Shown here one piece after another: positions 25,822 through 34,366 of a DNA stretch of 64,000 nucleotides (its first letter is position 1; every line of letters starts with the position of its first letter). The position numbers were made by a program, and so were the translations under genes. This DNA comes from Euzebyella marina (GTDB lineage: Bacteria; Bacteroidota; Bacteroidia; Flavobacteriales; Flavobacteriaceae). The stretch is from positions 1,116,001-1,180,000 of the forward strand of contig NZ_JACYFK010000001.1 of the NCBI RefSeq assembly GCF_014855515.1. The letters run 5' to 3'. Below the pieces are notes generated by a model. It made no database searches. It saw only the letters and a program-made list of their open reading frames with translations, and was not told the origin of the DNA.

Positions 25822-26662
25822 GTCCGAAATTTTGGGCTAATTGTTTGTTGATACTATCTGAATCTAGCACGTGATAATCATCTTTTTTGGTGAACTTTTC
25901 AAAAAAGTCGAAAATGAGGTCTTGAAGCTTATCCTTTGCTTTGGTGGTGTAATTTCCTGAAAGTATAACCGCTATATAAAAGCGATTAAAACTTTGTAGG
26001 TGTATATGGTATAGTTCGTAATCTATTAATTCTAAATTCTGGTTTTTTTGTCCGAAAGCATCTTCAACGAAACTCTTGATAGCGGTCAACATGCCCGAAA
26101 TCATTTCTTCATCGATTGTTTGGGTAACCGAGTAACTAGCTTTCAACAGACCGGAGTCTTTCTCTATAAGTAATACCTGCTCAATATGAGAAGCCGCTAA
26201 TTCATCAATGATTTCTTGCTTTTTGGTTGAATTGCCGAACCAAGACTTCATTCGGTCTTTAAAACTGAGTTGCTTGTTTATTTTTTCAGAAAGCAATTTG
26301 ATTTCGTGGGCGATATATTTTTTGATCATTTTTCCTAAAATAGGAAACATGGCCTCGACCACTTCGTCTTTGTTCTTTTTGATTTCAGTTTTAAGGGCAG
26401 CGGTAATGGTAGGGCCTAAGGTCGAGGGAATACTTGTCTTGAATTCTTCAAGTTGGTGTAGAATGATAGGGTCTACCTTTGTTGAAAATTTCTGCCGGTC
26501 GTTCAGGGTACTTTCTAAATTCTCTAGCCTATGGGCAATCTTCTCTATATAATCGCTGTCTTCAGCAAAGAGAATATCTTTTAGAATTTGAATTTTATCG
26601 TTTTCCGTCATTGGGACTTTCTTTACGGTAAAACTGGGCTTTTGTTTTTCGCCTAAATTCAC
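25808..26662 (-). CDS. Coiled-coil protein with C-terminal roadblock/longin-like domain
   Basis: Protein of up to 284 aa from a GTG at 26662 (an ATG at 26611 would remove 17 residues). The N-terminal part is helical and resembles the small protein encoded just upstream (KIQILKDILFAEDSDY versus KIEIIKNLIFGENIKTY). The middle has EAMFPILGKMIKKYI, a segment I remember from Bacteroidota envelope-associated coiled-coil proteins. The C-terminal 130 residues (HIEQVLLIEKDSGLLKASY, ISGMLTAIKSFVEDAF, FYIAVILSG) have the alternating pattern of a roadblock/longin-like domain, the fold of MglB-type GTPase-activating partners. Fold and partner are inferred. It overlaps the GTPase gene by 14 bp. Confidence 0.65.
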   Translation of the reverse strand: MNLGEKQKPSFTVKKVPMTENDKIQILKDILFAEDSDYIEKIAHRLENLESTLNDRQKFSTKVDPIILHQLEEFKTSIPSTLGPTITAALKTEIKKNKDEVVEAMFPILGKMIKKYIAHEIKLLSEKINKQLSFKDRMKSWFGNSTKKQEIIDELAASHIEQVLLIEKDSGLLKASYSVTQTIDEEMISGMLTAIKSFVEDAFGQKNQNLELIDYELYHIHLQSFNRFYIAVILSGNYTTKAKDKLQDLIFDFFEKFTKKDDYHVLDSDSINKQLAQNFGHAHL

Positions 26663-26712
26663 GGTAGCAGTATTGAGTTATACTTGCTTTTAAAAAGAAC
26701 TTGTTCAAACAA

Positions 26713-27069
26713 CTATTTTTCGCTTACTTTTTCGCCAAGGTCGATCAACAACTTGCCCAACATCTTTTTGTTTACCTTTTCGGTTTCTAGTGATTCTATC
26801 TTATCCTCGATTTTGTCTTCTAGTTCGGTAATTCTAATGTTGACGTCTGTGGCAACGTTATCAATGGCTGTTTTTAGGTCTTGGCGTACTTCTTCAATGA
26901 GTTCTTCAAGTACTCTTTTCTTATCAAGAATATCTTTTTTTAATGACTCAAATTCAGAATCGTAGGTTTTTATGTTTTCACCAAAAATCAGGTTTTTGAT
27001 GATTTCTATTTTTGATGATGCCTCATCTTGCGTATTGTTCAATGGCACCACCTTTTCGTTCTTACCCAT
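26713..27069 (-). CDS. Small coiled-coil protein, first gene of the GTPase module
   Basis: Hydrophilic 118-aa protein with a long heptad-like helix (about residues 35-110, rich in E, K, L and D: FESLKKDILDKKRVLEELI, ITELEDKIEDKIESLE). It shares the motif KIEIIKNLIFGENIK with the following protein, so the two may be related through their N-termini and could co-assemble. There are no membrane segments or catalytic motifs. It begins the module 50 nt upstream of the roadblock-like gene. I do not know a function for this family; a scaffold or regulator of the GTPase is inference. Confidence 0.6.
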   Translation of the reverse strand: MGKNEKVVPLNNTQDEASSKIEIIKNLIFGENIKTYDSEFESLKKDILDKKRVLEELIEEVRQDLKTAIDNVATDVNIRITELEDKIEDKIESLETEKVNKKMLGKLLIDLGEKVSEK

Positions 27070-27280
27070 GGGTTCTAGGTTTAAGGTATAGGGTTTGTAC
27101 TTGAAATAAATTCAATTTGGTTTGGGGGAGGCATGATACACCGGAAAAACAACCAACTGTATTTTTGATGTTCAAACTACTAATATAAAAATATTTGATG
27201 ATAAAATCGCTGCAAATAACCGTTTATGCCCTTATTTACTGGGAAGCAGGTCTGTTATTTTAATCGGTAAAAGTGGAGAA

Positions 27281-27312
27281 ATAAAAAAACCACCACTGAA
27301 AAGTGATGGTTT

Positions 27313-27313
<1 letters not shown>
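27281..27313 (-). terminator. Terminator after tRNA-Ala
   Basis: A 12-pair stem (27286-27297 with 27302-27313, one mismatch, GAAA-type loop) follows the tRNA on the minus strand and continues into a T-run. It begins within the encoded CCA. Confidence 0.7.
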
Positions 27314-27389
<76 letters not shown>

Positions 27390-27460
27390 GTTTTTGGATG
27401 CGCAAAGGAAATACATTTTCATAAAGTATCAAAATACTTTATGATGTAATTTTACCTGTT

Positions 27461-28261
27461 CTAATCCTTTTTTACACTGAGTACCAGCACCGGTATACGC
27501 GCTGAAAACTCAGATTTAAGTATGGTATCTTTTTCCCAAAGTTTCTTGAAAAAACCTCTTTTTCGCCTAAAAACACATAACATATCGGGGTGCTGCGATT
27601 GTAAATGTTCCAATACGCCCAAGTAAGTGGTCGGCGCTTCAGCTAGGGTCATTTGAGAACTGATATCCATCAATGCCGTGTTGACCTGTAGGTCTTCATC
27701 GGTGTAACCAGGTGTTTTTACCAATAGTAAATTAACCTTGGCATCGAACTTGTTTTTGATTTCTATCAACGGGTTGAGAATACGTTTTCTTTTCAGAACA
27801 CCCGACTTGAAGGCAGTTAAAATAGTTCCCAAAGGTCTTAAGGGGCTACCTTTTGGTACAATAAGCGTGGGTATGTTCGTTCTTTTAATAATACGACCGG
27901 AAGTGTTACCGAGATAAACTTCTTCGCTGACATCGTTACTTCTTGGGGCGACGATGATAAGGTCTATACCTAGTTCTTTATCAATTTCTTTCAGGCCATC
28001 AACAATATCGCCATTATAAGAAGCGATTTGAATTTCCACACTCTTGTTATCAACCTTTTCGATAACCTCCTTTAGACGCTCCTTACCACTTTCAGCCACT
28101 TTTTCGGTTACGTTGGTCAAGGCTTTTCCGGCCCCGATCGAAACACTGAACACTTCCATCAAAAAAATCTTTGAAGAGAATTCGGTAGCAAAATCAATGG
28201 CGTATTGAAGTGTTTGGTGTGCGTCTGGTGAAGTACCGATAGGTACAAGAATGTGTTTCAT
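27461..28261 (-). CDS. Universal stress protein, two tandem UspA domains
   Basis: Cytoplasmic stress protein (266 aa) made of two Usp domains. The first (residues 1-140) starts MKHILVPIGTSPDAHQTLQYA and has the ATP-binding-type signature LGNTSGRIIKRTNIPTLIVPKG; the second (about 145-266) is more degenerate and ends ARIPVLVLSVKKD. Domain 1 probably binds ATP; domain 2 lacks a clear G-2X-G-9X-G(S/T) motif. The gene is monocistronic, between tRNA-Ala and a divergent acetyltransferase gene. The physiological target is not apparent. Confidence 0.92.
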   Translation of the reverse strand: MKHILVPIGTSPDAHQTLQYAIDFATEFSSKIFLMEVFSVSIGAGKALTNVTEKVAESGKERLKEVIEKVDNKSVEIQIASYNGDIVDGLKEIDKELGIDLIIVAPRSNDVSEEVYLGNTSGRIIKRTNIPTLIVPKGSPLRPLGTILTAFKSGVLKRKRILNPLIEIKNKFDAKVNLLLVKTPGYTDEDLQVNTALMDISSQMTLAEAPTTYLGVLEHLQSQHPDMLCVFRRKRGFFKKLWEKDTILKSEFSARIPVLVLSVKKD

Positions 28262-28310
28262 GTTTTAATTGTTTTAACCTTAAATTTACAATTTAATTGG
28301 ATTTAACCTA

Positions 28311-28811
28311 ATGATACGAAAGGCAAAACTATCTGAAATTCCGCAAATATTGGCGCTTGCCAATGCATGTGCCCAACACATGATCAAGAATGGTATCTTT
28401 CAATGGAACGAGCACTATCCGTCACGAGCAGTTTTTGAAGCGGACATAGATAGGGGTGAGCTCTATGTGTTAGTGATTGAAGAAGAAATTATCGGTACCA
28501 TAGTAGTCTCAACTCTTATGGATGAGGAGTATCTGCCTATTGAATGGCTCACCGAGAATGGTAGAAATATTTATATTCATCGATTAGGGGTGCACCCGAA
28601 CCGACAGGGCAAAGGTTACGCACAACAAATGATGCAATTTGCCGAAAACCATGCGCGCGATAATGGCTTTATTTCCGTAAGGCTCGATACCTTTAGTCAG
28701 AATACCCGAAACCAGAGGTTTTATGAAAAGCGAGGGTTTCAAAAATTAGGCGATATTTTTTTCCCGAAACAAAGTGAACACCCCTTTCATTGTTATGAAT
28801 TAGTGCTGTAA
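28311..28811 (+). CDS. GNAT-family N-acetyltransferase
   Basis: Acetyl-CoA-dependent acyltransferase (166 aa) with the GNAT motif A signature IHRLGVHPNRQGKGYAQQMM and the motif B-like SQNTRNQRFYEKRGFQKLG. The start at 28311 (MIRKAKLSEIPQIL) is typical for the family. The acceptor substrate is unknown. It is one nucleotide upstream of the MATE pump gene, which implies a transcriptional unit and possibly a detoxification role, but GNAT proteins are too diverse for a firm statement. Confidence 0.9.
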   Translation: MIRKAKLSEIPQILALANACAQHMIKNGIFQWNEHYPSRAVFEADIDRGELYVLVIEEEIIGTIVVSTLMDEEYLPIEWLTENGRNIYIHRLGVHPNRQGKGYAQQMMQFAENHARDNGFISVRLDTFSQNTRNQRFYEKRGFQKLGDIFFPKQSEHPFHCYELVL

Positions 28812-28812
28812 C

Positions 28813-30156
28813 TTGCGCCACTTGAAAGCGGCAATCAACTATAAAACTATCAATCAACTGGCCATACCGGCAACAGTGGCGGGTATTGCAGAGCCCCTTT
28901 TATCGATTACTGATACGGCCATAGTGGGTAACATTCCGGTAGATGGTTTAGAATCGTTGGCCGCAGCGGGTATTGTTGGGTCTTTTCTATCGATGCTGAT
29001 CTGGATTCTGGGTCAGACCCGAAGTGCTATTTCAGCTATTATTTCTCAATATTTAGGAGCGGGGAGACTTGATGAGGTAAAAACGCTTCCTGCACAGGCC
29101 ATTTTTCTGAACATTGCTCTCAGCATTATCATTCTTCTTTCGACTATTTTCATAGTCCGCGAAATTTTTGAACTCCTGAATGCTTCAGGAAAGATTTTAG
29201 AATACTGCATAAGTTATTATTCCATACGCGTTTGGGGCTTTCCGTTAACTCTATTCGTCTTTGCCGTTATGGGTATTTTTAGAGGTTTACAGAATACCTA
29301 TTACCCCATGTTAATTGCCATTGTAGGCGCAGTTCTGAATATTGGCCTTGATTTTCTATTGGTATACGGCATTGAAGGTGTTTTCGAACCAATGTATTTA
29401 GAGGGTGCTGCATGGGCAAGTCTCATGGCCCAGGCAATCATGGCAATAATGGCCTTTGTGCTTTTGCTGGTAAAAACAGATATCAGTTTAAAGTTGCGTT
29501 TTCCTATAAATCACGAATTGGGTCGATTGGTGATAATGAGCCTTAACCTGTTTGTCAGGGCTCTAGCATTGAATACCGCTTTGATACTTGCGGTAAGAGA
29601 GGCAACAGACTTAGGCCCCAAGTATATCGGGGCGCATACAATTGCTATAAACATATGGCTTTTCTCTGCCTTTTTTATAGATGGGTATGCCGCCGCGGGC
29701 AATATCATGGGTGGCCGCCTCTTGGGGGCAAAAGATTTTTCCGGCTTGTTTACATTGGCAAAAAAAATTATCAAATACGGCCTTTTGGTCAGTCTGGTTT
29801 TGGTATTGCTGGGCTTCATTTTTTACCGACCTATAGGATTGTTGTTTTCGAAGGAAACCTTGGTTCTTGAAACTTTTTATACTGTATTCTTTATTGTTAT
29901 ACTCGGCTTGCCGATGAATACTGTTGCATTTGTTTTTGATGGTATGTTCAAGGGACTTGGTGAAATGAAGTATTTAAGAAATACCTTATTGGTCGCGACC
30001 TTTCTGGGTTTCGTGCCGGTTTTATTTCTTGGCAAATATTTGGGTTGGAGTCTCTATGGAATATGGATAGCCTTTACAGTTTGGATGGTCATTAGAGGCG
30101 GCGCTTTGGTATATGAGTTCAGAAGAAAGTTTCTGCCCCAATTACAAAATGGTTAG
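28813..30156 (+). CDS. MATE-family efflux pump (DinF type)
   Basis: Inner-membrane multidrug/toxic-compound exporter (447 aa) with twelve predicted hydrophobic segments and the two MATE halves. Early signatures are QLAIPATVAGIAEPLLSITDTAIVG and GQTRSAISAIISQYLGAGR. It starts at a TTG codon (28813) directly after the acetyltransferase stop; no in-frame ATG occurs early enough to keep the first membrane segment. Na+ or H+ driven export is expected from the family. The substrate is unknown. Confidence 0.92.
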   Translation: MRHLKAAINYKTINQLAIPATVAGIAEPLLSITDTAIVGNIPVDGLESLAAAGIVGSFLSMLIWILGQTRSAISAIISQYLGAGRLDEVKTLPAQAIFLNIALSIIILLSTIFIVREIFELLNASGKILEYCISYYSIRVWGFPLTLFVFAVMGIFRGLQNTYYPMLIAIVGAVLNIGLDFLLVYGIEGVFEPMYLEGAAWASLMAQAIMAIMAFVLLLVKTDISLKLRFPINHELGRLVIMSLNLFVRALALNTALILAVREATDLGPKYIGAHTIAINIWLFSAFFIDGYAAAGNIMGGRLLGAKDFSGLFTLAKKIIKYGLLVSLVLVLLGFIFYRPIGLLFSKETLVLETFYTVFFIVILGLPMNTVAFVFDGMFKGLGEMKYLRNTLLVATFLGFVPVLFLGKYLGWSLYGIWIAFTVWMVIRGGALVYEFRRKFLPQLQNG

Positions 30157-30198
30157 CTTTGATGGGAAGAGGATTATTGGTTACTAATCTATTTTATT

Positions 30199-31224
30199 AT
30201 GCTGAAAGCATTTGTTCCGTTATTGGTTGGAATTCTTTTAAGCTATTCTGTATTCAAAAATCATTCGAAAAAAAAGAGCAGTAAATTTATTGAATACACC
30301 TCTTTGATTCAAAAAGGTGAAAGTGATATTCTTGATGACAAATTCAAGGAAGCCTTTGAAAAATATGAAAGGGCTTTGTCGCACATAGATAAACCCTTGG
30401 CGGCAGATTGCTTTACTGCTCTTCAACTCGCGGCCTTATTAAAAAAGAACGAAGAATTTACAACCTATTTAGGAAGTGCTTTTAGTTCAGGATTAGAGCC
30501 AAAGGACCTTAAAAAAGACTCTTTGCTAAGTTCTTTTATTAGTGATAATAAGCTAGACAAAATAGTATCTTTTAAGTTCAAAAAATTTAGAAAAGTCTAT
30601 TCTCAGAACCTTAACCGTTTTCTAATGGACACTATTGAAAAAATGTCTAATTATGATAATAGATGGAAGGTTCATTACATTGATTCACTGTCATATGTTG
30701 ACAATGAGAATAAGGAGATTTATCATCAGAAATATGATTCAATAATTTCAAATCTGGTTGAGAATAAGCTAATGCCCTTAATATCAGAATATGGTTATCC
30801 AGGTGAAAGAAAAATTGGCGTTCAAAAACTGATTTCCAGAAGTGAGCCATTAGATTACACATTTATTAACAATAGTACTTTATTCATTTTATTGCATTAT
30901 TATGGCTATGCTAAGAGTTGCCAATACAACGAACTACTTTATAGTGAGATGCAAAAAGGTAATTTGAAACCCGAACACTATGCTTCGATTATCGATTTTC
31001 AAGCTAAGTTTGGAGAAAGTAAGTTCTGCAGGGTAGGCTATTATAATCAATGGCATCAGACTGGCGATTCAACTAAATTCTTTAGCATTAATGAAAGAAG
31101 AGCGAAAATTGGTTTGGCCAATTTTGAAAATATAAAAAGGATGTTCGATAGAGGTTTGAACATATGTAGAGAAACAGATAAAGGAAACTATAAGCATATA
31201 AAACTATTTTACTGGTGTGGTTAA
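30199..31224 (+). CDS. Orphan membrane-anchored protein
   Basis: Protein of 341 aa that I do not recognise. It has an N-terminal hydrophobic anchor (AFVPLLVGILLSYSVF), a helical segment with a TPR-like repeat (ILDDKFKEAFEKYERALSHI), and a C-terminal part with VENKLMPLISEYGYPGERKIG and conserved-looking aromatic residues (FFSINERRAKIGL), reminiscent of DUF6624-type proteins. Codon use is AT-richer and lysine/asparagine-richer than in the neighbours, which hints at recent acquisition. It stands 42 nt after the MATE gene but may have its own promoter. Confidence 0.7.
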   Translation: MLKAFVPLLVGILLSYSVFKNHSKKKSSKFIEYTSLIQKGESDILDDKFKEAFEKYERALSHIDKPLAADCFTALQLAALLKKNEEFTTYLGSAFSSGLEPKDLKKDSLLSSFISDNKLDKIVSFKFKKFRKVYSQNLNRFLMDTIEKMSNYDNRWKVHYIDSLSYVDNENKEIYHQKYDSIISNLVENKLMPLISEYGYPGERKIGVQKLISRSEPLDYTFINNSTLFILLHYYGYAKSCQYNELLYSEMQKGNLKPEHYASIIDFQAKFGESKFCRVGYYNQWHQTGDSTKFFSINERRAKIGLANFENIKRMFDRGLNICRETDKGNYKHIKLFYWCG

Positions 31225-31303
31225 TTAAATTATCTTTCATATTGAAAGTATTCTTTATTGTGAAATAACCTACATGGTATGATATGCCTGAATTAGAAAT
31301 AAT

Positions 31304-32071
31304 ATGGTAACCCAAAGAGAAAACGGAAGTCTTTATACAAGCATAGAAGGCAAAGTAGCAACGATAGAATTTGGCCATCCGGCCGGTAATTCATTTGTGG
31401 CCGAACTTCTCGACAGATTGGTCAATGAAATCAACCAACTGTCGAAAAAGGATGCCGTTTCAGTGATCGTTTTAAAATCTGAAGGTGACCGAGCATTCTG
31501 TGGGGGCGCATCTTTTGATGAGTTGTTGGCGGTTTCAAATTTAGAGGAAGGCAAAGTATTTTTTAGTGGTTTCGCCCACGTCATCAATGCCATGCGAAAG
31601 TGTAAAAAGGTTATTGTTGGCAGGGTACAGGGTAAAACCGTTGGAGGCGGATTAGGCCTAGCCGCGGCCTGCGACTATGTTTACGCTAGCGAAGCTGCCG
31701 CTATACGCTTGTCAGAATTATCGATAGGCATAGCACCTTTGGTGATTGCACCTGCGGTAGAAAGAAAAATAGGGGTAGCGGCCCTTTCCGAATTATCATT
31801 GGCGCCAACCGAATGGAAAAATGCATACTGGGCCCAAGAAAAGGGGCTTTTCTCAAAAGTGTTCGATGATATAAAAGAAATGGACAAGGAGTTGGATTTC
31901 TTTGTGCAAAAATTATCCGCATACAATCCGGAAGCTCTTTACGAGTGGAAAAAGGTATTATGGAACCAAACCGACCACTGGGATCAATTGCTGGTAGAAA
32001 GAGCGGCAATTACCGGTAAATTGGTACTTTCAGAATTTACAAAAGAGGCCTTAAGCAAGTTTAAAAAATAA
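31304..32071 (+). CDS. Enoyl-CoA hydratase/isomerase family protein
   Basis: Crotonase-fold enzyme (255 aa) acting on acyl-CoA thioesters. It has the oxyanion-hole motifs FCGGASFDEL and GKTVGGGLGLAAACDY. The usual catalytic glutamates are partly conserved (LSELSIGIAP, with E in the second position), so hydratase activity is likely but an isomerase or methylglutaconyl-CoA hydratase cannot be separated by eye. It is followed 4 nt downstream by a small membrane-protein gene. No other fatty-acid or branched-chain catabolic genes are nearby. Confidence 0.88.
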   Translation: MVTQRENGSLYTSIEGKVATIEFGHPAGNSFVAELLDRLVNEINQLSKKDAVSVIVLKSEGDRAFCGGASFDELLAVSNLEEGKVFFSGFAHVINAMRKCKKVIVGRVQGKTVGGGLGLAAACDYVYASEAAAIRLSELSIGIAPLVIAPAVERKIGVAALSELSLAPTEWKNAYWAQEKGLFSKVFDDIKEMDKELDFFVQKLSAYNPEALYEWKKVLWNQTDHWDQLLVERAAITGKLVLSEFTKEALSKFKK

Positions 32072-32075
32072 AGAG

Positions 32076-32183
32076 ATGACAGAATATTTAAGTGGCAATA
32101 TGATTTTCTTGATTTTGGCCGTAGTGGTCATTGTCGTTTACATTATCACTCGCATTCGAGGAAATAGAAAGTTCAAAAGGTAA
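32076..32183 (+). CDS. Small single-pass membrane protein (35 aa)
   Basis: Short gene starting ATG 32076, 4 nt after the crotonase stop. An N-terminal segment is followed by a strong transmembrane helix (MIFLILAVVVIVVYII) and a basic tail ending in NRKFKR. It is paralogous to the next small gene, which also ends in RKFKR. Conservation of this tail in two tandem copies argues that both are translated. Function unknown; topology predicts the basic C-terminus in the cytoplasm. Confidence 0.5.
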   Translation: MTEYLSGNMIFLILAVVVIVVYIITRIRGNRKFKR

Positions 32184-32224
32184 TAAGTTGCTCATACTAT
32201 CGTTCTTCCTTAAAAATAGATGAG

Positions 32225-32338
32225 ATGAACATTCTTAATTTCTTGAACGGAGACCTTATTTTTCCCTTACTGGCCCTTTTTGTTGTGGTCATTTATTTTT
32301 TTAACCGCGTTAGAACTCGCCGAAAGTTCAAAAGGTAG
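32225..32338 (+). CDS. Small single-pass membrane protein (37 aa), paralogue of the preceding gene
   Basis: Starts ATG 32225, 41 nt after the previous small gene. It has a hydrophobic helix (LIFPLLALFVVVIYFF) followed by NRVRTRRKFKR. Compared with its neighbour, the helix sequence differs but length, topology and terminal RKFKR are the same, which is the pattern of a duplicated, diverging small protein. Function unknown. Confidence 0.5.
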   Translation: MNILNFLNGDLIFPLLALFVVVIYFFNRVRTRRKFKR

Positions 32339-32432
32339 CCTAAACGGTCTTTTTCTTAATTAGGTTTAATGATTATTTAAACCAACGGCTCTTTATTATC
32401 GCTACTTTTGGTTACAACCAAACCATAATAAG

Positions 32433-33632
32433 ATGAGAGCCATTTCTTTACTCGTAATTTCTTTCATTTTGATTTTTGGGTGTTCGCAGAAAAAGGCGCC
32501 TATCTCTCAACCTCAAAAGTGGTATAAAGGCAACTTGCACACGCATTCATATTGGAGCGATGGAGATGAGTTTCCAGAAGTAATATTAGATTGGTATAAA
32601 GACCATGATTATCAGTTTTTGGCCCTATCGGACCATAACACGATTGCCCAAGAAGAAAAATGGATTACCATTCGAAAAGATTCAATCTACCAAAGCGCAT
32701 TTCTAAGTTATTTGGAAGAATATGGTGAAGAATGGGTAGAATATAAAGTCGATTCAGGGGTTACCAAAGTAAAACTAAAAACGTATGGGCAGTATAGCGA
32801 GTTTGCTCAAGTTGATGGTGAGTTCTTGGTCATTCCTTCCGAAGAGATTACCGATAGGTACGAAGACAAACATATCCATATGAATGCCACCAATATTCAA
32901 GACAAAATAGACCCTTTGGGAGGCGAGAGTGTGGCAGAGGTTATGCAAAATAATCTTGACCAAGTATTGGATCAGCGTAAACGAACAGGAGTGCCTATGA
33001 TACCGCACATTAATCACCCCAATTTCTTTTACAGTATTGATTTGGAAGATATGCAGTCGTTGAATGGAGAACGATTCTTTGAGGTTTATAATGGGCACCC
33101 AATGGTTCATAACATGGGTGACTCCGTTCATATTTCGACTGAGCAAATGTGGGATTTAATCAATATCGATTATTTAGAAAACGGCAAACCTTTAATGTTC
33201 GGTTTGGCCACCGATGATTCTCATAGTTATCATCAGATCGGTAACCAATGGAGCAATGCCGGTCGAGGTTGGGTCATGGTACAATCCGATTCGTTATCGG
33301 CCTCTCACCTCATAGAAGCAATGGAATCAGGAAAGTTTTATGCGAGCACCGGAGTAGAACTGAAAACCGCTTCGGTGAATTCTAATGTGTTGACGATAGA
33401 AGTTCAGGCCGAACCTAATGTTGATTACGAAATTACCTTTATCGGTTGTGAAAAGGGTGCTTCCGAAACCGAGGTTTTGCAAACCGTAAACGGTACGACA
33501 GCTTCCTTTGAACTGAATCAAGATCTGTTGTTCGTACGTTCAAAGGTGGTATCCGCCAAAAAACAGGAGAATCCTATCGAAGAGCTTTTTTATGAAACAG
33601 CTTGGACGCAACCTGTTCGGCCCGCAATGTAG
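32433..33632 (+). CDS. PHP-fold metal-dependent hydrolase, lipoprotein
   Basis: Envelope lipoprotein (399 aa) with lipobox SFILIFGC, followed by a PHP (polymerase/histidinol-phosphatase) type domain. Metal motifs are GNLHTHSYWSDG, LSDHNT, PSEEIT, PHINHPN and ATDDSHSYH. PHP enzymes hydrolyse phosphoesters, so a periplasmic phosphoesterase is plausible, though amidohydrolase-like activities exist. The C-terminal 90 residues look like a beta-sandwich. TACTTTTG at 32403-32410 could be its -7 promoter element. It converges with the 2OG oxygenase with almost no gap. Confidence 0.82.
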   Translation: MRAISLLVISFILIFGCSQKKAPISQPQKWYKGNLHTHSYWSDGDEFPEVILDWYKDHDYQFLALSDHNTIAQEEKWITIRKDSIYQSAFLSYLEEYGEEWVEYKVDSGVTKVKLKTYGQYSEFAQVDGEFLVIPSEEITDRYEDKHIHMNATNIQDKIDPLGGESVAEVMQNNLDQVLDQRKRTGVPMIPHINHPNFFYSIDLEDMQSLNGERFFEVYNGHPMVHNMGDSVHISTEQMWDLINIDYLENGKPLMFGLATDDSHSYHQIGNQWSNAGRGWVMVQSDSLSASHLIEAMESGKFYASTGVELKTASVNSNVLTIEVQAEPNVDYEITFIGCEKGASETEVLQTVNGTTASFELNQDLLFVRSKVVSAKKQENPIEELFYETAWTQPVRPAM

Positions 33633-33634
33633 TG

Positions 33635-34279
33635 TTACTGCGTCTTTAACCAGCCAGTAATACTTAATCGTTCGCGGTTGGCAGGTTTTACTTCATGCTC
33701 CAGCACACGACTTTCAAAAATGACCGCCCTTCCTGGAAAGGGGTAAATGTTCAAAGGCTTTTCCCGTGCATCCTTATCTTTTAAATAGATTACCAGCTCG
33801 CCCCCATGTTCCGGTTGCCAGTCATCTTCGTTCAAATAACAAACGATTGATAGTTTTCTTCGGTCATCGTTCTGGAAAGCATCTAAATGCCTTTTGTAGA
33901 ACTTTCCCTCTGGGTAGAGGGCGTAATGAAATTCTTTTCTAAAAATACCTAAATAGCACGTACGGTTGAGGTATTGAACCATATCATTGATCCTCTCGAA
34001 AAATAGCTGCTGTGGTCCGTTCGCGGTGGTTTCATCCATCCACAAAATAAAATCGCCCCTAATTCCAGTTTTTATGACCTCGTTGGTATGGTTACCGATG
34101 GCGGCTTTTTTAAATTGGTCATCGTCGTACTGCCAAAGCAAATCGTTACGCAGTAGCTCAACGGTTGATGGCGATAAAAAGTTATCGATGATGCTATAAC
34201 CTTTATCAAGCACATCTTCAATGATGGTTTCGTAGGTGTGGTCGACCATCGTAACTGTTTGACCGAGAAGTTCTTTCAC
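33635..34279 (-). CDS. 2-oxoglutarate/Fe(II)-dependent dioxygenase (prolyl-4-hydroxylase-like)
   Basis: Cytoplasmic oxygenase (214 aa) with the double-stranded beta-helix iron motif: HLDAFQNDD (HxD), ...VLEHEV (distal His) and the 2OG-binding arginine in RERLSITGW. YLNEDDW and HGGELVIYL are typical of the P4H-like family. Substrate unknown; bacterial relatives hydroxylate prolyl residues in proteins such as EF-Tu. An alternative ATG at 34249 would shorten it by 10 residues. It is divergent from queD. Confidence 0.88.
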   Translation of the reverse strand: MKELLGQTVTMVDHTYETIIEDVLDKGYSIIDNFLSPSTVELLRNDLLWQYDDDQFKKAAIGNHTNEVIKTGIRGDFILWMDETTANGPQQLFFERINDMVQYLNRTCYLGIFRKEFHYALYPEGKFYKRHLDAFQNDDRRKLSIVCYLNEDDWQPEHGGELVIYLKDKDAREKPLNIYPFPGRAVIFESRVLEHEVKPANRERLSITGWLKTQ

Positions 34280-34323
34280 TCGCTTTTTTTAAAAAAATCG
34301 GGCAAATGTAATCTAAAAAACAA

Positions 34324-34349
34324 TTGGTTTTTGAAAATATCTACCTTTG
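34324..34349 (+). promoter_or_regulatory. Candidate promoter of queD
   Basis: TTG (34324-34326), a 15-nt spacer and TACCTTTG (34342-34349) lie 17 nt before the ATG at 34367. The spacer is 2 nt shorter than consensus. Confidence 0.4.
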
Positions 34350-34366
34350 CCAAACAAATAATTGTT

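Noticed and set aside
34238..34366. N-terminal extension of QueD
   Set aside because: The extension covers the promoter and the start of the divergent oxygenase gene, and the family begins at the ATG at 34367.
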